Source of the DNA: Holdemanella sp. MSK.7.32
GTDB taxonomy: Bacteria > Bacillota_I > Bacilli_A > Erysipelotrichales > Erysipelotrichaceae
NCBI RefSeq assembly: GCF_024460475.1
Contig: NZ_JANFYN010000006.1
Span: 12,141-76,140 of the forward strand
Reading direction: 5' to 3'
Length of the DNA stretch: 64,000 bases
Position numbers and translations under genes: made by a program. The notes beneath the pieces are model-generated. The model worked only from the letters and a program-made list of their open reading frames with translations, searched no databases and was not told the DNA's origin. This document shows, piece by piece, positions 41,427-50,898 of this stretch; the first letter of the stretch is position 1, and each line of letters opens with the position of its first letter.

Positions 41427-41455
41427 TTGAGATTTTAATAATTATTTGGTATTAT
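41427..41455 (+). promoter_or_regulatory. suf operon promoter
   Basis: TTGAGA (41427-41432), 17-bp spacer, TATTAT (41450-41455). No clear IscR- or Fur-type dyad was recognised. Confidence 0.65.
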
Positions 41456-41480
41456 ATTGCAGTGAAAAGAGGTAGAAGGT

Positions 41481-42296
41481 ATGGCAGATTTGGTCATTAA
41501 GGATCTTCATGTATCCGTGGAGAATAAAGAAATTTTAAAAGGGTTGAGCTTAACTGTAAAATCAGGTGAGCGTCATGCCCTAATGGGACCTAATGGAAAT
41601 GGTAAGTCTACATTGCTTGCAGCCATTATGGGTAATCCAAAATATACAGTTACATCTGGTTCAATCACATTAGATGGAAAAGATGTACTAAAAATGTCAG
41701 TCGATGAAAGAAGTAAGGCAGGACTTTTCTTGGGTATGCAATATCCTAGTGTTGTTTCTGGTGTTACAAACTCTGACTTTTTAAGAAGCGCAATCAATGC
41801 ACGTTTAGAAAAACCAATCTCATTATTTAAATTTATCAAAGAAATGGATAAAGCGATTGAACAATTAGAAATGAAACCAGACTTGGCTCATCGTTTCTTA
41901 AATGATGGCTTTAGTGGTGGTGAAAAGAAACGTAATGAAATCGTTCAAATGATGATGTTAAAACCAGCCATTGCGATGTTGGATGAAATTGACTCTGGAC
42001 TTGATGTCGATGCATTGCGTATTGTTTCGGATGCCATCAACCAATGTCAGCAACAAACAGATCTTGGTTTATTGATCGTATCTCACTATGCACGTTTCTA
42101 TGAATATTTACAGCCAACACATGCTCACGTATTAATGGATGGACAAATTGTTGTATCTGGTGATGCTAGTTTAGTTGAAAAAGTTGACCAGGATGGATAT
42201 GAATGGATTGAAAAAGAGTACCACGTAACCGCAAATAAAGAAGAAGATAAACAACCTATTTCTTTAGGTTCTTGTGGAGCTAAAAAATATGCTTAA
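41481..42296 (+). CDS. sufC: Fe-S cluster assembly ATPase SufC
   Basis: ABC-type ATPase of the SUF scaffold. A 271-residue protein with Walker A GPNGNGKST, the SufC-type signature FSGGEKKRNEI and Walker B AIAMLDEIDSGLDVDAL, then IVSHYARF. It binds SufB and SufD and powers cluster assembly. GTAGAAGGT precedes the ATG. It overlaps sufD by eight bases and heads a CDSUB operon with its own promoter. Confidence 0.97.
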   Translation: MADLVIKDLHVSVENKEILKGLSLTVKSGERHALMGPNGNGKSTLLAAIMGNPKYTVTSGSITLDGKDVLKMSVDERSKAGLFLGMQYPSVVSGVTNSDFLRSAINARLEKPISLFKFIKEMDKAIEQLEMKPDLAHRFLNDGFSGGEKKRNEIVQMMMLKPAIAMLDEIDSGLDVDALRIVSDAINQCQQQTDLGLLIVSHYARFYEYLQPTHAHVLMDGQIVVSGDASLVEKVDQDGYEWIEKEYHVTANKEEDKQPISLGSCGAKKYA

Positions 42297-43062
42297 TCGC
42301 AAGGAAGTTCACAATAGCGAAACTTTAAACATTCAAATTGATTCTCATGATCAAAAATCATATTTAATTGAATTGAGTAAAGATTGTACAAAATTTGATT
42401 TGAATGTGGAGTGTTTAGAAAATTCTTTTTCAAAATTCTTTATTTTAAACCATGCTGAAAGTGCGTGCGAATTAAACATTAATATGGTACTTAAACAAGA
42501 TGCCAACTGCCAAATGGGTGTCTTGGATCTAGAAAAAAGCCCATTGAAATGGAATCACTATGTGGATCTAAAAGAGCAGGGGGCTGAATATGAAATTTTA
42601 AGTGGTCAATTATGTCAGGAACACATCGAAAAAGTATGTGATATGGAAGTAAGACATAATGCGCCTCATACAAATGGTCAAATGAAAAACTTTGCCGTTT
42701 TATTTGATTATGGACAATATCAAATGGTTGCCAATGGAAATATCAAAAAAGGATGTTTCGATGCTCAGTCTCATCAGGCAACGCGTGTATTAACTTTGGG
42801 CCAGGGACATAAGACAAAAGTTATTCCACTATTATTAATTGATGAAAATGATGTAAAGGCAAGCCACGCTCTAACAATTGGGCAGCCAGATGCTGATCAG
42901 CTATATTATCTACAGTCTCGTGGATTGAGCACAAAACAAGCTGTTGGATTGTTAAGTGTTGGTTATTTCTTGCCAGTTATTGATTTAGTAGAAGATGAAG
43001 AATTGAAAGATAGTCTTCGTCAAGAAATGGAAAGTAAGGTTGGATTATATGGACATCAGTAA
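42289..43062 (+). CDS. sufD: Short SufD-type scaffold protein
   Basis: A 257-residue protein with the beta-helix core of the SufBD family: VRHNAPHTNGQMKNFAVLFDYG, FDAQSHQATRVL and SHALTIGQPDADQLYYLQSRGL. It lacks most of the N-terminal domain of full-length SufD (about 430 residues), a form seen in Clostridia and Erysipelotrichia. Conserved His in NAPH is kept. The ATG at 42289 overlaps the sufC stop. Partner of SufB in the SufBC2D complex. Confidence 0.87.
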   Translation: MLNRKEVHNSETLNIQIDSHDQKSYLIELSKDCTKFDLNVECLENSFSKFFILNHAESACELNINMVLKQDANCQMGVLDLEKSPLKWNHYVDLKEQGAEYEILSGQLCQEHIEKVCDMEVRHNAPHTNGQMKNFAVLFDYGQYQMVANGNIKKGCFDAQSHQATRVLTLGQGHKTKVIPLLLIDENDVKASHALTIGQPDADQLYYLQSRGLSTKQAVGLLSVGYFLPVIDLVEDEELKDSLRQEMESKVGLYGHQ

Positions 43063-44290
43063 AATTCGTAAAGATTTTCCGATTTTAACGCGTAAGATGT
43101 CTGATAAACCTCTAGTGTATTTAGATAATGGGGCTACGACATTAAAGCCTCAACCCGTGATTGATGCCGTAGTGAATTATTATACATACCTTGGTGCTAA
43201 TGCTCACCGTGGTGATTATGAAATGAGTGCACAGGTCGATGCGGCTTTTGAAGGGGCTCGTGTTCGTACTCAAAAATTCTTAAATGCGAAACACAAAGAA
43301 GAAATCGTATTTACTTCAGGTTCGAGTGAAGGCTTGAACCTTGTAGCTATGATGGTTACAGAACAGCTTTTACATGAAGGTGATGTCATTTTAAGTGACG
43401 AAAGTGAACATGCCTCAAGTATCTTGCCTTGGATGCAGGCGGGAAAGAAAAAAGGAACTAAAATCGATTACATTCCTTTGGATGAAGAGGGTAAGATCAC
43501 AGTTGAAAACTTTAAAAGTGTCTTAACTGATCAAGTTAAAGTTGTTGCGATAGCAATGGTTTCTAATGTTTTGGGTTTTGTGGCTCCCGTTAAGGAAATC
43601 GCCAAGATCTGTCATGAACGAGGCATTTTGTTAGTGATTGATGGAGCGCAGAGTACTCCTCATTTAAATATTGATGTGCAGGATTTAGATTGTGATTTCT
43701 ATGCGTTCAGTGCTCACAAGATGTGTGGTCCTACAGGCGTAGGTGCTTTATATGGCAAGAAAAAATGGTTGGATCAGCTAGAACCAATTTTTTATGGTGG
43801 CGAAAGTAATGCGCGCTTCGACAAGTCTTGTTCATTAACTTTAAAGGAAACACCATTAAAGTTTGAATCGGGAACACAACCAATTGAGGGTGTAATTGGT
43901 ATGGCAGCTGCCATGGATTATTTGGATGCGATTGGAAAAGAGAATATTCATGCGCATGAAGTAGAATTAAAGGAATATTTCTTAAAAAAAGCCAAAGCTT
44001 TAGGGAATATTGTTGTATACAACGAAAATGCGAAGAGTGGAATTGTGACATTTAATGTGAAGGATAAAGATCAAATGATTTTTGCACAAGATGTCGCTAG
44101 CTATTTAAATACATTTGGTATTGCCGTTCGTTCAGGACAGCATTGTGCTAAATTACTTCCGGAAGTGTTGAAGACTCCGGGTACTTGTCGTGCAAGTTTC
44201 TATTTGTACAACACAAAAGAAGAAGTCGATCAATTGATTGATGCTTTGAAGAATGCGACAGTGGAAAACTGTGTCAGCATTTTCTTTTAG
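43049..44290 (+). CDS. sufS: Cysteine desulfurase SufS
   Basis: PLP enzyme that delivers sulfur from cysteine to SufU. A 413-residue class V aminotransferase with VYLDNGATTLKP, the PLP Lys in AFSAHKMCGPTG, ANAHRGDYEMS, and the active-site Cys in RSGQHCAKLL, then GTCRASFYLYNT. The short Cys loop is the SufS type. The ATG at 43049 is within the end of sufD (14-base overlap). Confidence 0.97.
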   Translation: MDISKIRKDFPILTRKMSDKPLVYLDNGATTLKPQPVIDAVVNYYTYLGANAHRGDYEMSAQVDAAFEGARVRTQKFLNAKHKEEIVFTSGSSEGLNLVAMMVTEQLLHEGDVILSDESEHASSILPWMQAGKKKGTKIDYIPLDEEGKITVENFKSVLTDQVKVVAIAMVSNVLGFVAPVKEIAKICHERGILLVIDGAQSTPHLNIDVQDLDCDFYAFSAHKMCGPTGVGALYGKKKWLDQLEPIFYGGESNARFDKSCSLTLKETPLKFESGTQPIEGVIGMAAAMDYLDAIGKENIHAHEVELKEYFLKKAKALGNIVVYNENAKSGIVTFNVKDKDQMIFAQDVASYLNTFGIAVRSGQHCAKLLPEVLKTPGTCRASFYLYNTKEEVDQLIDALKNATVENCVSIFF

Positions 44291-44305
44291 GAAGGAAGCT
44301 TAATT

Positions 44306-44752
44306 ATGTCAAATATTGATCCAATGTTGATGCGCCAGATTATTATGGATCATTATGACTATCCTCGTAATAAAGAATTGACAAAAGACAATGGTTACAT
44401 GTCACGTCATATGGCGAGTGATTCTTGTATTGATGATATTACGGTGCAGACAAAAATTTCAGATGGAAAAATTGATGATATTCGTTTTGATGGGGTTGCC
44501 TGTACGATTTCAACAGCTTCGACTTCAATTATGTCTGAACTATTAAAAGGAAAGACGACACAAGAAGCAAAAGAAATTATGGACAATTATTTCAAAATGA
44601 TTGATCAAAAAGAATATGATGAAGATGTTTTAGATGAGGCCATAGCGTTTCAAAATGTTGGAAAACAAGCCAATCGTATCAATTGTGCTACAATTGGATG
44701 GAAGGCTATGCGTGAAATGATTAAGGAAAGTGAGGATGGAAAAGATGAGTAA
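44306..44752 (+). CDS. sufU: Sulfur acceptor SufU
   Basis: A 148-residue zinc protein that takes sulfur from SufS. The three conserved Cys are present: Cys in ASDSCIDDI (usual LCGD changed to SCIDD), VACTISTAST, and INCATIGW. The Asp that helps bind zinc is kept. GGAAGGAAG lies before the ATG. It overlaps sufB by eight bases. Confidence 0.94.
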   Translation: MSNIDPMLMRQIIMDHYDYPRNKELTKDNGYMSRHMASDSCIDDITVQTKISDGKIDDIRFDGVACTISTASTSIMSELLKGKTTQEAKEIMDNYFKMIDQKEYDEDVLDEAIAFQNVGKQANRINCATIGWKAMREMIKESEDGKDE

Positions 44753-46148
44753 CGAAAAAGATATCGCACTTTCTAGTGAATATGAATATGGTTTTCATGA
44801 TAAAGATGTCAGTGTTTATAAAACCCAAAAGGGATTGAATGAAGAAACAGTTCGTACGATCTCAAAAATCAAAAATGAGCCTGAATGGATGTTGCAGCTA
44901 AGACTGGATGCATATCATTCTTTTGAAAAGCAACAAAATCCAAATTGGGGTCCAGATTTAAGTGAAATCAACTTTGATGATTATACATACTACATCAAAC
45001 CAAGTGATAAACAGGAAAAGTCATGGGATGAAGTTCCAGATACGATTCGTAATACGTTTGATAAGCTAGGAATTCCGGAAGCGGAACAAAAATTCTTAGC
45101 CGGTGTATCTACGCAATATGAGAGTGAAGTTGTATATCACAATATGTTAGAGGAAGTGGAAGAGAAGGGTGTTATCTTCTTGGATACGGATTCTGCATTA
45201 AAGGCATGTCCAGATTTATTAAAGAAATATTTTGGTAAACTTGTTCCTTATACAGACAATAAATATGCAGCTTTAAATACGGCTGTATGGTCAGGTGGAT
45301 CCTTTATTTATGTACCAAAGGGTGTGAAGTTGGAAAAACCACTTCAATCCTATTTCCGTATCAACTCCATGCAGATGGGACAGTTTGAAAGAACGTTGAT
45401 CATTGTAGATGAGGGTGCCGATGTACATTATGTAGAAGGATGTACGGCACCAACGTATTCAAAGGATTCTTTACATGCGGCAGTTGTAGAAATTTATGTA
45501 CATAAAAATGCGAAGTGTCGTTATTCAACGGTACAAAACTGGTCAAGCAATATCTTGAACTTAGTGACTAAGCGTGCAAAAGTATTTGAAAATGGACACA
45601 TGGAATGGATTGATGGAAACGTGGGTTCCCATGTAAATATGAAGTATCCAGCTTGTATTTTAGCTGAGCCATACGCAAAGGGAACAACGATTTCGATTGC
45701 GGTAGCCGGTGAAAACCAGATTCAGGATGCAGGAAGTAAAATGATTCATTTAGCTCCTCATACTTCGAGTACAATTATTTCTAAATCCATTGCACGTAAT
45801 GGTGGTGAAGTAAACTATCGTGGTTGGGTAACACATTCTAAAAATGCAGCATATGCCAAGAGTAAAGTTGAATGTGATACTCTGATTTTAGATAAGAAAT
45901 CACGTAGTGATACAGTTCCGATGAATGTATCTTATAATGATACGTCTCAAATTGAGCATGAGGCGACAGTTTCAAATATTAGTGAAGAACAATTGTTCTA
46001 TTTAATGTCTCGTGGTTTAACTCGTTCTCAAGCTACGGAAATGATCGTTATGGGATTCTTAGAACCATTTACGCGTGAACTTCCAATGGAATATGCGGTT
46101 GAATTGAATCAAATGTTGAAACTGGATATGAGTGACAGCATTGGATAA
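44745..46148 (+). CDS. sufB: Fe-S cluster scaffold SufB
   Basis: A 467-residue scaffold of the SufBC2D complex. Conserved blocks include EPEWMLQLRLDAYHSFEK (split), WSGGSFIYVPKGV, YVEGCTAPTYSKDSLHAAV with the conserved Cys, QNWSSNILNLVTKRA and RGLTRSQATEMIVMGFLEPF at the end. The ATG at 44745 follows GAGGATGG. It is the last suf gene; the next gene begins inside its 3' end. Confidence 0.96.
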   Translation: MSNEKDIALSSEYEYGFHDKDVSVYKTQKGLNEETVRTISKIKNEPEWMLQLRLDAYHSFEKQQNPNWGPDLSEINFDDYTYYIKPSDKQEKSWDEVPDTIRNTFDKLGIPEAEQKFLAGVSTQYESEVVYHNMLEEVEEKGVIFLDTDSALKACPDLLKKYFGKLVPYTDNKYAALNTAVWSGGSFIYVPKGVKLEKPLQSYFRINSMQMGQFERTLIIVDEGADVHYVEGCTAPTYSKDSLHAAVVEIYVHKNAKCRYSTVQNWSSNILNLVTKRAKVFENGHMEWIDGNVGSHVNMKYPACILAEPYAKGTTISIAVAGENQIQDAGSKMIHLAPHTSSTIISKSIARNGGEVNYRGWVTHSKNAAYAKSKVECDTLILDKKSRSDTVPMNVSYNDTSQIEHEATVSNISEEQLFYLMSRGLTRSQATEMIVMGFLEPFTRELPMEYAVELNQMLKLDMSDSIG

Positions 46149-46638
46149 GCGAAAGTTGTGCATTCAAAGGCGTAGTTCATTATCAAATTCAAAAAGATTT
46201 GAAAAGGAAAAGGCAATCACAAATTGTGTTTTGCCTTTTTTAAAAGGAAAAATAGGAACGTATATTCCAATTCGAAATGAAGTGGATGTATATGCAAAGT
46301 TTCATGATGAATTTGATTTATATATACCTAAGATGTTAGATGATACTACGATTGCCTTTTATTCGGATCGAGAAGAAAAAAGTAAGGGTCCATTTTCGAC
46401 AATTGAACCCATTGGGATGCATGAGGTAAAAAATTTAGATGTGATTTTAGTACCGGTCGTTGGATTCTTTGGAACGTATCGAATGGGGTATGGAAAAGGC
46501 TATTATGATCGGTATTTAAGTAAAAGTTCTGCATTGAAGATTGGGGTAGCATTTGATGTGCAGGAAATGGAATTTGATGTAAAACCAACCGATGTGAAGT
46601 TAGATATGATCATTACAGAATCGAGGATATTACGATGA
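46132..46638 (+). CDS. 5-formyltetrahydrofolate cyclo-ligase
   Basis: Converts 5-formyl-THF to methenyl-THF with ATP. A 168-residue protein with KRKLCIQRRSSL near the start, YIPIRNEVDV, and the signature VPVVGFFGTYRMGYGKGYYDRYL. The start is probably GTG at 46132, 17 bases before the sufB stop; no strong ribosome site is seen. Translational coupling to sufB is likely. The next gene overlaps by four bases. Confidence 0.9.
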   Translation: MTALDKRKLCIQRRSSLSNSKRFEKEKAITNCVLPFLKGKIGTYIPIRNEVDVYAKFHDEFDLYIPKMLDDTTIAFYSDREEKSKGPFSTIEPIGMHEVKNLDVILVPVVGFFGTYRMGYGKGYYDRYLSKSSALKIGVAFDVQEMEFDVKPTDVKLDMIITESRILR

Positions 46639-47255
46639 AGATATTATTTTTTGGGGATAGTAATACGTGGGGCTATGATGCCAAAGATGCGTCTAGACAA
46701 CCAAATCGTTTTACGCAGCTTGTTAAAAAGGCATTTAGTGAACATGAAATTATTGAGGAAGGCTTATGTGGTCGAACATTGTGCTTGGATGATCCGTATG
46801 ATGCGGATCGTAATGGAGCTAAAATGATTTCGATGGTTTTAAAAACGCATGCTCCCATTGATGTTGTGTTTATTATGTTGGGAACGAATGATGCGAAGCG
46901 TCAATTTTCAACGAATTCCATTTCTTTAGAGAAGGGGATTCGTACTTTGATGTATAGAGCTTTAAATCCGGAAAACTATCGTGATGGATCTAAACTACCT
47001 AAATTTTTTGTGGTGTGTCCACCTAAAATGAATGTGGATGGCTTAAAGAATGAAAGAACAGCTAGTAATTTTGGTCAAGCTGGATTTGATATTTTAGTAA
47101 ATACAAAGCCATACTTAGAAAAAGGTTGTTCTGGTTTGAATGTAGAAGTGATTGATACGAGTGCTGTAGCTGGAAGTTTGGATGGAATCCATATGGATGA
47201 GAAGGGTCATAAACTTGTGGCGGATGCCTTGATATCTATAATTAAAGAATTATAA
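46635..47255 (+). CDS. SGNH/GDSL-family esterase
   Basis: A 206-residue cytosolic hydrolase. The four SGNH blocks are visible: FFGDSNTWG (catalytic Ser), EGLCGRT (Gly), MLGTNDAK (Asn) and DGIHMDEKGH (catalytic Asp-His). The type resembles arylesterases or acyl-CoA thioesterases. Starts in an ATGA overlap with the folate gene. Natural substrate unknown. Confidence 0.9.
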   Translation: MKILFFGDSNTWGYDAKDASRQPNRFTQLVKKAFSEHEIIEEGLCGRTLCLDDPYDADRNGAKMISMVLKTHAPIDVVFIMLGTNDAKRQFSTNSISLEKGIRTLMYRALNPENYRDGSKLPKFFVVCPPKMNVDGLKNERTASNFGQAGFDILVNTKPYLEKGCSGLNVEVIDTSAVAGSLDGIHMDEKGHKLVADALISIIKEL

Positions 47256-47270
47256 GAAGGGAGATCATCA

Positions 47271-48314
47271 ATGAGTGCTTATACAAATGGTTTAGCGTTC
47301 TGGAAGCATTTTGAAGAAAAACAGGGTGCAATTATTAATTGTTTAAAGGCCGAACAATATGAAGAATTAAACGAATTGATTCAAGAATTGGATGAAGAGG
47401 TAATGGAAATTAGTGGTGCCCATTTCTTTGTCGAAAGCTTTTATGATTCTTTTGAGATGACCTTTGACACAGGTCCAAATAAGACAACGCAATATTTGTG
47501 TCAGATGCTTTGTGACATTGCACCTAAGAGTGTGAAACAAAACTGGATCATGAATGCGACTTTACCGCCTATGTCGCAAAAGGCGATTCAGGCCATGGTT
47601 CAAATCAAAAATGAGGAATATACTTTAGCAGATTTTCATGTATTCTATCAAATTGAAAATGATATGTTGGATTGTAAAGTATATTGTCCTGGATTTAATT
47701 TGATTGGTAATCCGGAAAATAAAAAAGAAATGAGTATGTATCTTATGGAGCTTGCGATTGGCCAGCTTGCGTATGAAGCATATATTTGTCGTGTTGATTT
47801 TATCGATACGCCAGACTCAGATATGAAGTTCTGTCAAATGATTGATTTTTATGAAGTGATTATGGCTCTTGTTGAGAAGAATCATTGGAAAGTATATGAT
47901 AAGCCAATTGATATTTATTCGGTATATCAGCCAATTCAGGATTTTGCGCACGATGCCTTAAGAAAAGATATGAAGCTTATTTTTACTACGCATCCTTTAT
48001 TGGTGGAACAAACGATTGAGGAAAAGGAAGAAGTGCTTGCAGATCTATCGAGTAAAGATGGTGAGTTTGGCTATGTGTATTATTCGAATCCTTTCCATAA
48101 TAAAGAAGATGCTTTGTATCGCCAGAAATTATCGAAACAATTGGATGAAACTATTTCTAAGGTGCATGCAGGTAAAGTGGTTGGGGGAGCTATTGGTAAG
48201 AGCTTTTCCTATATTGACTGGATTGTGTATGATAAAGATGTATTTATGAAGGTATTTAACCAATTAAAAAAACAGCTCGATGCGAGTGTCGAACTGTATT
48301 ATCAAAAATTTTAA
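47271..48314 (+). CDS. Conserved-looking cytoplasmic protein of unknown function
   Basis: A 347-residue soluble protein without signal peptide or membrane segments. It starts with MSAYTNGLAFWKHFEEKQG and is rich in acidic residues and aromatic pairs (HFFVESFYDSFEMTFD). The middle has a patch YKVYCPGFNLIGN-like (residues about 140-155). I do not recognise a domain. GAAGGGAG precedes the ATG, 15 bases after the esterase, so it is in the same operon. Its stop overlaps the stop of the convergent yqeK-like gene. Confidence 0.65.
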   Translation: MSAYTNGLAFWKHFEEKQGAIINCLKAEQYEELNELIQELDEEVMEISGAHFFVESFYDSFEMTFDTGPNKTTQYLCQMLCDIAPKSVKQNWIMNATLPPMSQKAIQAMVQIKNEEYTLADFHVFYQIENDMLDCKVYCPGFNLIGNPENKKEMSMYLMELAIGQLAYEAYICRVDFIDTPDSDMKFCQMIDFYEVIMALVEKNHWKVYDKPIDIYSVYQPIQDFAHDALRKDMKLIFTTHPLLVEQTIEEKEEVLADLSSKDGEFGYVYYSNPFHNKEDALYRQKLSKQLDETISKVHAGKVVGGAIGKSFSYIDWIVYDKDVFMKVFNQLKKQLDASVELYYQKF

Positions 48315-48781
48315 TGACTTTGAATATCAGCGCAGGCGTTAAGCAGGCGCTGTCTTTTCATTCCAGTGATTTCTTTTTCGGGATTTTCTAAGAAACGAGC
48401 TAATACGTCAGCGTCTTTTAAGGCTTCACAAAGTGGTGAGTCAAAAGATTCTTTTTTGGAATGTTGACGAATCGCATAAGTAATATCATCTATTTCTGTA
48501 GTTTTAAATAAGCCACTTTCTTTTAAGTACTTATAGGCGTGAAGACTTGATAATTTGGCATGTTGAGAATGTGGGCAGTTGTCAATAAATTGAGCGTAGT
48601 CATGAAATAGAGCAGCTACTTTAGCTCGTTCTAGATTTGTGCCTCTTGCCATGGCAATAAATGTAATGGAAAGGTCCACACTCGCAGTATGGGTAAGGGC
48701 GGCTACTTTTAAATCTTCATTATAAATTTTGGCATATTGAGAATATACATATTCTTTTACTTTTTCATATCGCTCTAACAT
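48311..48781 (-). CDS. yqeK: HD-domain hydrolase, YqeK-like
   Basis: A 156-residue HD-domain protein resembling YqeK, which splits diadenosine tetraphosphate (Ap4A). Metal and catalytic residues are visible: LTHTASVDL, then ALFHDYAQFID (HD), and HSKHAKLSS-like and IRQHSKK farther on. The start at 48781 follows AGGGATTTT; earlier in-frame starts overlap the cspA terminator. It is convergent with and touches the unknown gene at 47271. Confidence 0.82.
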   Translation of the reverse strand: MLERYEKVKEYVYSQYAKIYNEDLKVAALTHTASVDLSITFIAMARGTNLERAKVAALFHDYAQFIDNCPHSQHAKLSSLHAYKYLKESGLFKTTEIDDITYAIRQHSKKESFDSPLCEALKDADVLARFLENPEKEITGMKRQRLLNACADIQSH

Positions 48782-48800
48782 AAAATCCCTCTCTTTCATG

Positions 48801-48823
48801 AAAAAAGCGCACAATGTGCGCTT
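48801..48823 (-). terminator. cspA terminator
   Basis: On the minus strand AAGCGCAC (48823-48816) pairs with GTGCGCTT (48812-48805) around ATT, followed by six U. Confidence 0.88.
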
Positions 48824-48838
48824 GATTCGAACAAATTT

Positions 48839-49051
48839 CTACGCAGCTGTATCTACAACTGTGACATTGTTAGCCTGTTGTCCACGATCGCTTTCAACAA
48901 CGTCATAAGTAACAGTTTGTCCTTCTTCTAAAGTTTTAAATCCTTCAGAATTAATTGATGAATAGTGTACGAATACATCTTTTCCATCTTCACTGGTAAT
49001 GAATCCATAACCCTTTTCAGCGTTAAACCATTTTACTTTACCTGTGCTCAT
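48839..49051 (-). CDS. cspA: Cold-shock protein (CspA family)
   Basis: A 70-residue single-domain RNA chaperone. RNP1 is KGYGFIT and RNP2 is VFVHYSSI; TGKVKWFNAEKG starts the OB fold. The start at 49051 has AGGAGG nine bases upstream; longer in-frame versions lack this. The promoter at 49163-49191 gives a 5' leader of about 105 nt, as in cold-inducible csp genes. Monocistronic with its own terminator. Confidence 0.96.
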   Translation of the reverse strand: MSTGKVKWFNAEKGYGFITSEDGKDVFVHYSSINSEGFKTLEEGQTVTYDVVESDRGQQANNVTVVDTAA

Positions 49052-49162
49052 GCCTATACCTCCTGGACTAAGCCAATATCCTTTGACCGTTAAAATAGAA
49101 AGTATTTGCATACAATAGCATTTATCACAATCAGAATATGAGTCTAATCCTTAACTGCTTTC

Positions 49163-49191
49163 ATTTTAGCATTTTCTAACAACATTGTCAT
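49163..49191 (-). promoter_or_regulatory. cspA promoter with long 5' leader
   Basis: On the minus strand ATGACA (49191-49186), 17-bp spacer, TAAAAT (49168-49163). The start of transcription near 49156 leaves a leader of about 105 nt before the ATG. Confidence 0.6.
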
Positions 49192-49266
49192 TAAAAAAAC
49201 CATTTTTATATAGTTATTATGTTATATTTTGATTATAATGAATATATAAAGGAGGGCATTTATTTT

Positions 49267-50709
49267 ATGCTTATTCAAGATGATGCGTTACGTAGTGTGA
49301 TTGCGCGTACTTTGCGTGTTAAAGAAGATGAACTAACCGAAGATTTGATGAAGGAATTGGTCCACTTAGAAGTACAGGATCATGAAATAGAGACTTTAGA
49401 AGGTTTGCAGTATGCGGAAAATCTAGAAACTTTAAATGCGAGCAATAATAAGTTGCAGACATTGGATCCAATCAAAGATTTACATAATTTAGTTTGTTTA
49501 AATGTTTCTCGAAATCAATTAAGAGATTTGCAGGCTCTGCATGGTTTTAGACAACTAAAAAAATTAAATATCTCAAGAAACAATTTATATACAATGGATA
49601 TTTCAAGTGTTGCTGCTATGATTGATTTGGAAGTATTGAACCTTTCAAAGGCGAAAGTTGATAGCTTGATTTATTTAGAGCACTGTAAGAAGTTAGAAGA
49701 GGTTCATATCAATACTGAAAATGGTCCTTTTAGTTATGCCATCTTAGGTGTACTTAAGAAATTAAAGAAATTGGATATGGGTGGTATGCGTTTATTCAAT
49801 ATCGAAGATTTAACATATCTTTCTAATATTGAAGAATTGGATTTAAACACAAACTTAATGTCGGATCTAAGTCCATTGTTATCAATGAAAAATTTAAAGA
49901 AATTGAATGTTTCTAACTGTCCATATTTAAAGGATTATTCTATACTCAAGGAATTTTCAAATCTTAAATCTTTGAATATTTCTTATAATGAACCAGAACA
50001 CTTTACATTCTTGAAGGAATTAAATCATTTAGAATCTCTGTCTATGGAACAGACTGGGTTTAAGGATATGTCTTTATTGAATAACTTGGGTGATTTAAAA
50101 GAATTGAATGTTTCAAAAAACCGCTTGAAGAATTTAGAAAAATTCACAAATGTTGAGCATTTGGAAAGCTTGGATGCGAAGTTCTGTCAGTTAACTGAAA
50201 TCAATTTCTTAAAGAATGCGCATCAATTGAAGCATTTAAATTTGTTCACAAACCGTATCAAGGATATTCGTATTTTAAAGGATGCCAAAGACATGGTGTA
50301 TTTGAATGTGGGTCGTAATGATATTAAGGACATTACTTGTTTAAAGGATATGAAGCAATTGGAAATCATTTCTTTGGAAAACAATAATGTTAAAGATTTG
50401 ACACCATTAAAAGAACTAACAAACCTTTGCGATGTGGATCTATACAACAATGTCATTGAAGATTTAACACCATTAGAACATTTAGAGTTTATTTCTTATT
50501 TGCGTTTGGATCACAATGCGATTACAGATTTAACTCCATTATCTAAACTTAAATATTTGCGTTCACTAACTTTGAAGGCAAACTACATTACAGATGTAAC
50601 TCCATTAAAAGATCTAGAATTATTAGAAGCTTTACGTTTGGATGATAATCCAATCCAGGATACAAGCGTACTTGAGAGTATGGAGTTCTACGAAAAATTT
50701 ACTAACTAA
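49267..50709 (+). CDS. Cytoplasmic leucine-rich-repeat protein (internalin-type LRRs)
   Basis: A 480-residue protein made almost entirely of about 18 LRR units of 21-22 residues, for example ITDLTPLSKLKYLRSLTL and IEDLTPLEHLEFISYLRL. The units match LRR_4/SDS22-type repeats of internalins. There is no signal peptide, wall anchor or membrane segment, so it should be cytoplasmic, unlike internalins. GGAGGG precedes the ATG at 49267. It is monocistronic with a terminator. Binding partner unknown. Confidence 0.82.
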   Translation: MLIQDDALRSVIARTLRVKEDELTEDLMKELVHLEVQDHEIETLEGLQYAENLETLNASNNKLQTLDPIKDLHNLVCLNVSRNQLRDLQALHGFRQLKKLNISRNNLYTMDISSVAAMIDLEVLNLSKAKVDSLIYLEHCKKLEEVHINTENGPFSYAILGVLKKLKKLDMGGMRLFNIEDLTYLSNIEELDLNTNLMSDLSPLLSMKNLKKLNVSNCPYLKDYSILKEFSNLKSLNISYNEPEHFTFLKELNHLESLSMEQTGFKDMSLLNNLGDLKELNVSKNRLKNLEKFTNVEHLESLDAKFCQLTEINFLKNAHQLKHLNLFTNRIKDIRILKDAKDMVYLNVGRNDIKDITCLKDMKQLEIISLENNNVKDLTPLKELTNLCDVDLYNNVIEDLTPLEHLEFISYLRLDHNAITDLTPLSKLKYLRSLTLKANYITDVTPLKDLELLEALRLDDNPIQDTSVLESMEFYEKFTN

Positions 50710-50712
50710 GCA

Positions 50713-50739
50713 AAATCCCCTTTTATATAAAGGGGATTT
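50713..50739 (+). terminator. terminator after the LRR gene
   Basis: AAATCCCCTTT (50713-50723) pairs with AAAGGGGATTT (50729-50739) around TATAT. The T tract is part of the stem and short after it. Confidence 0.75.
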
Positions 50740-50858
50740 AATGATTTTATGTTGTATTATATCTTAATTAGGTCTTAAAAATTTGAAATTGCGTTCAAAA
50801 TCTCTTCTTCAGCATTAATTAAGCAGCCATAAATTTGACATTCACACAAAGATTTGAT

Positions 50859-50894
50859 AAAAAAGAAAAGCCACTGAAATAAATCAGTGACTTT
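50859..50894 (-). terminator. terminator of the repeat RNA and probably of the MazF-like gene
   Basis: Perfect stem except one G-T pair, loop TTTATT, U-rich tail with one interruption (A tract 50859-50869 on the plus strand). Confidence 0.75.
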
Positions 50895-50898
50895 CTAC

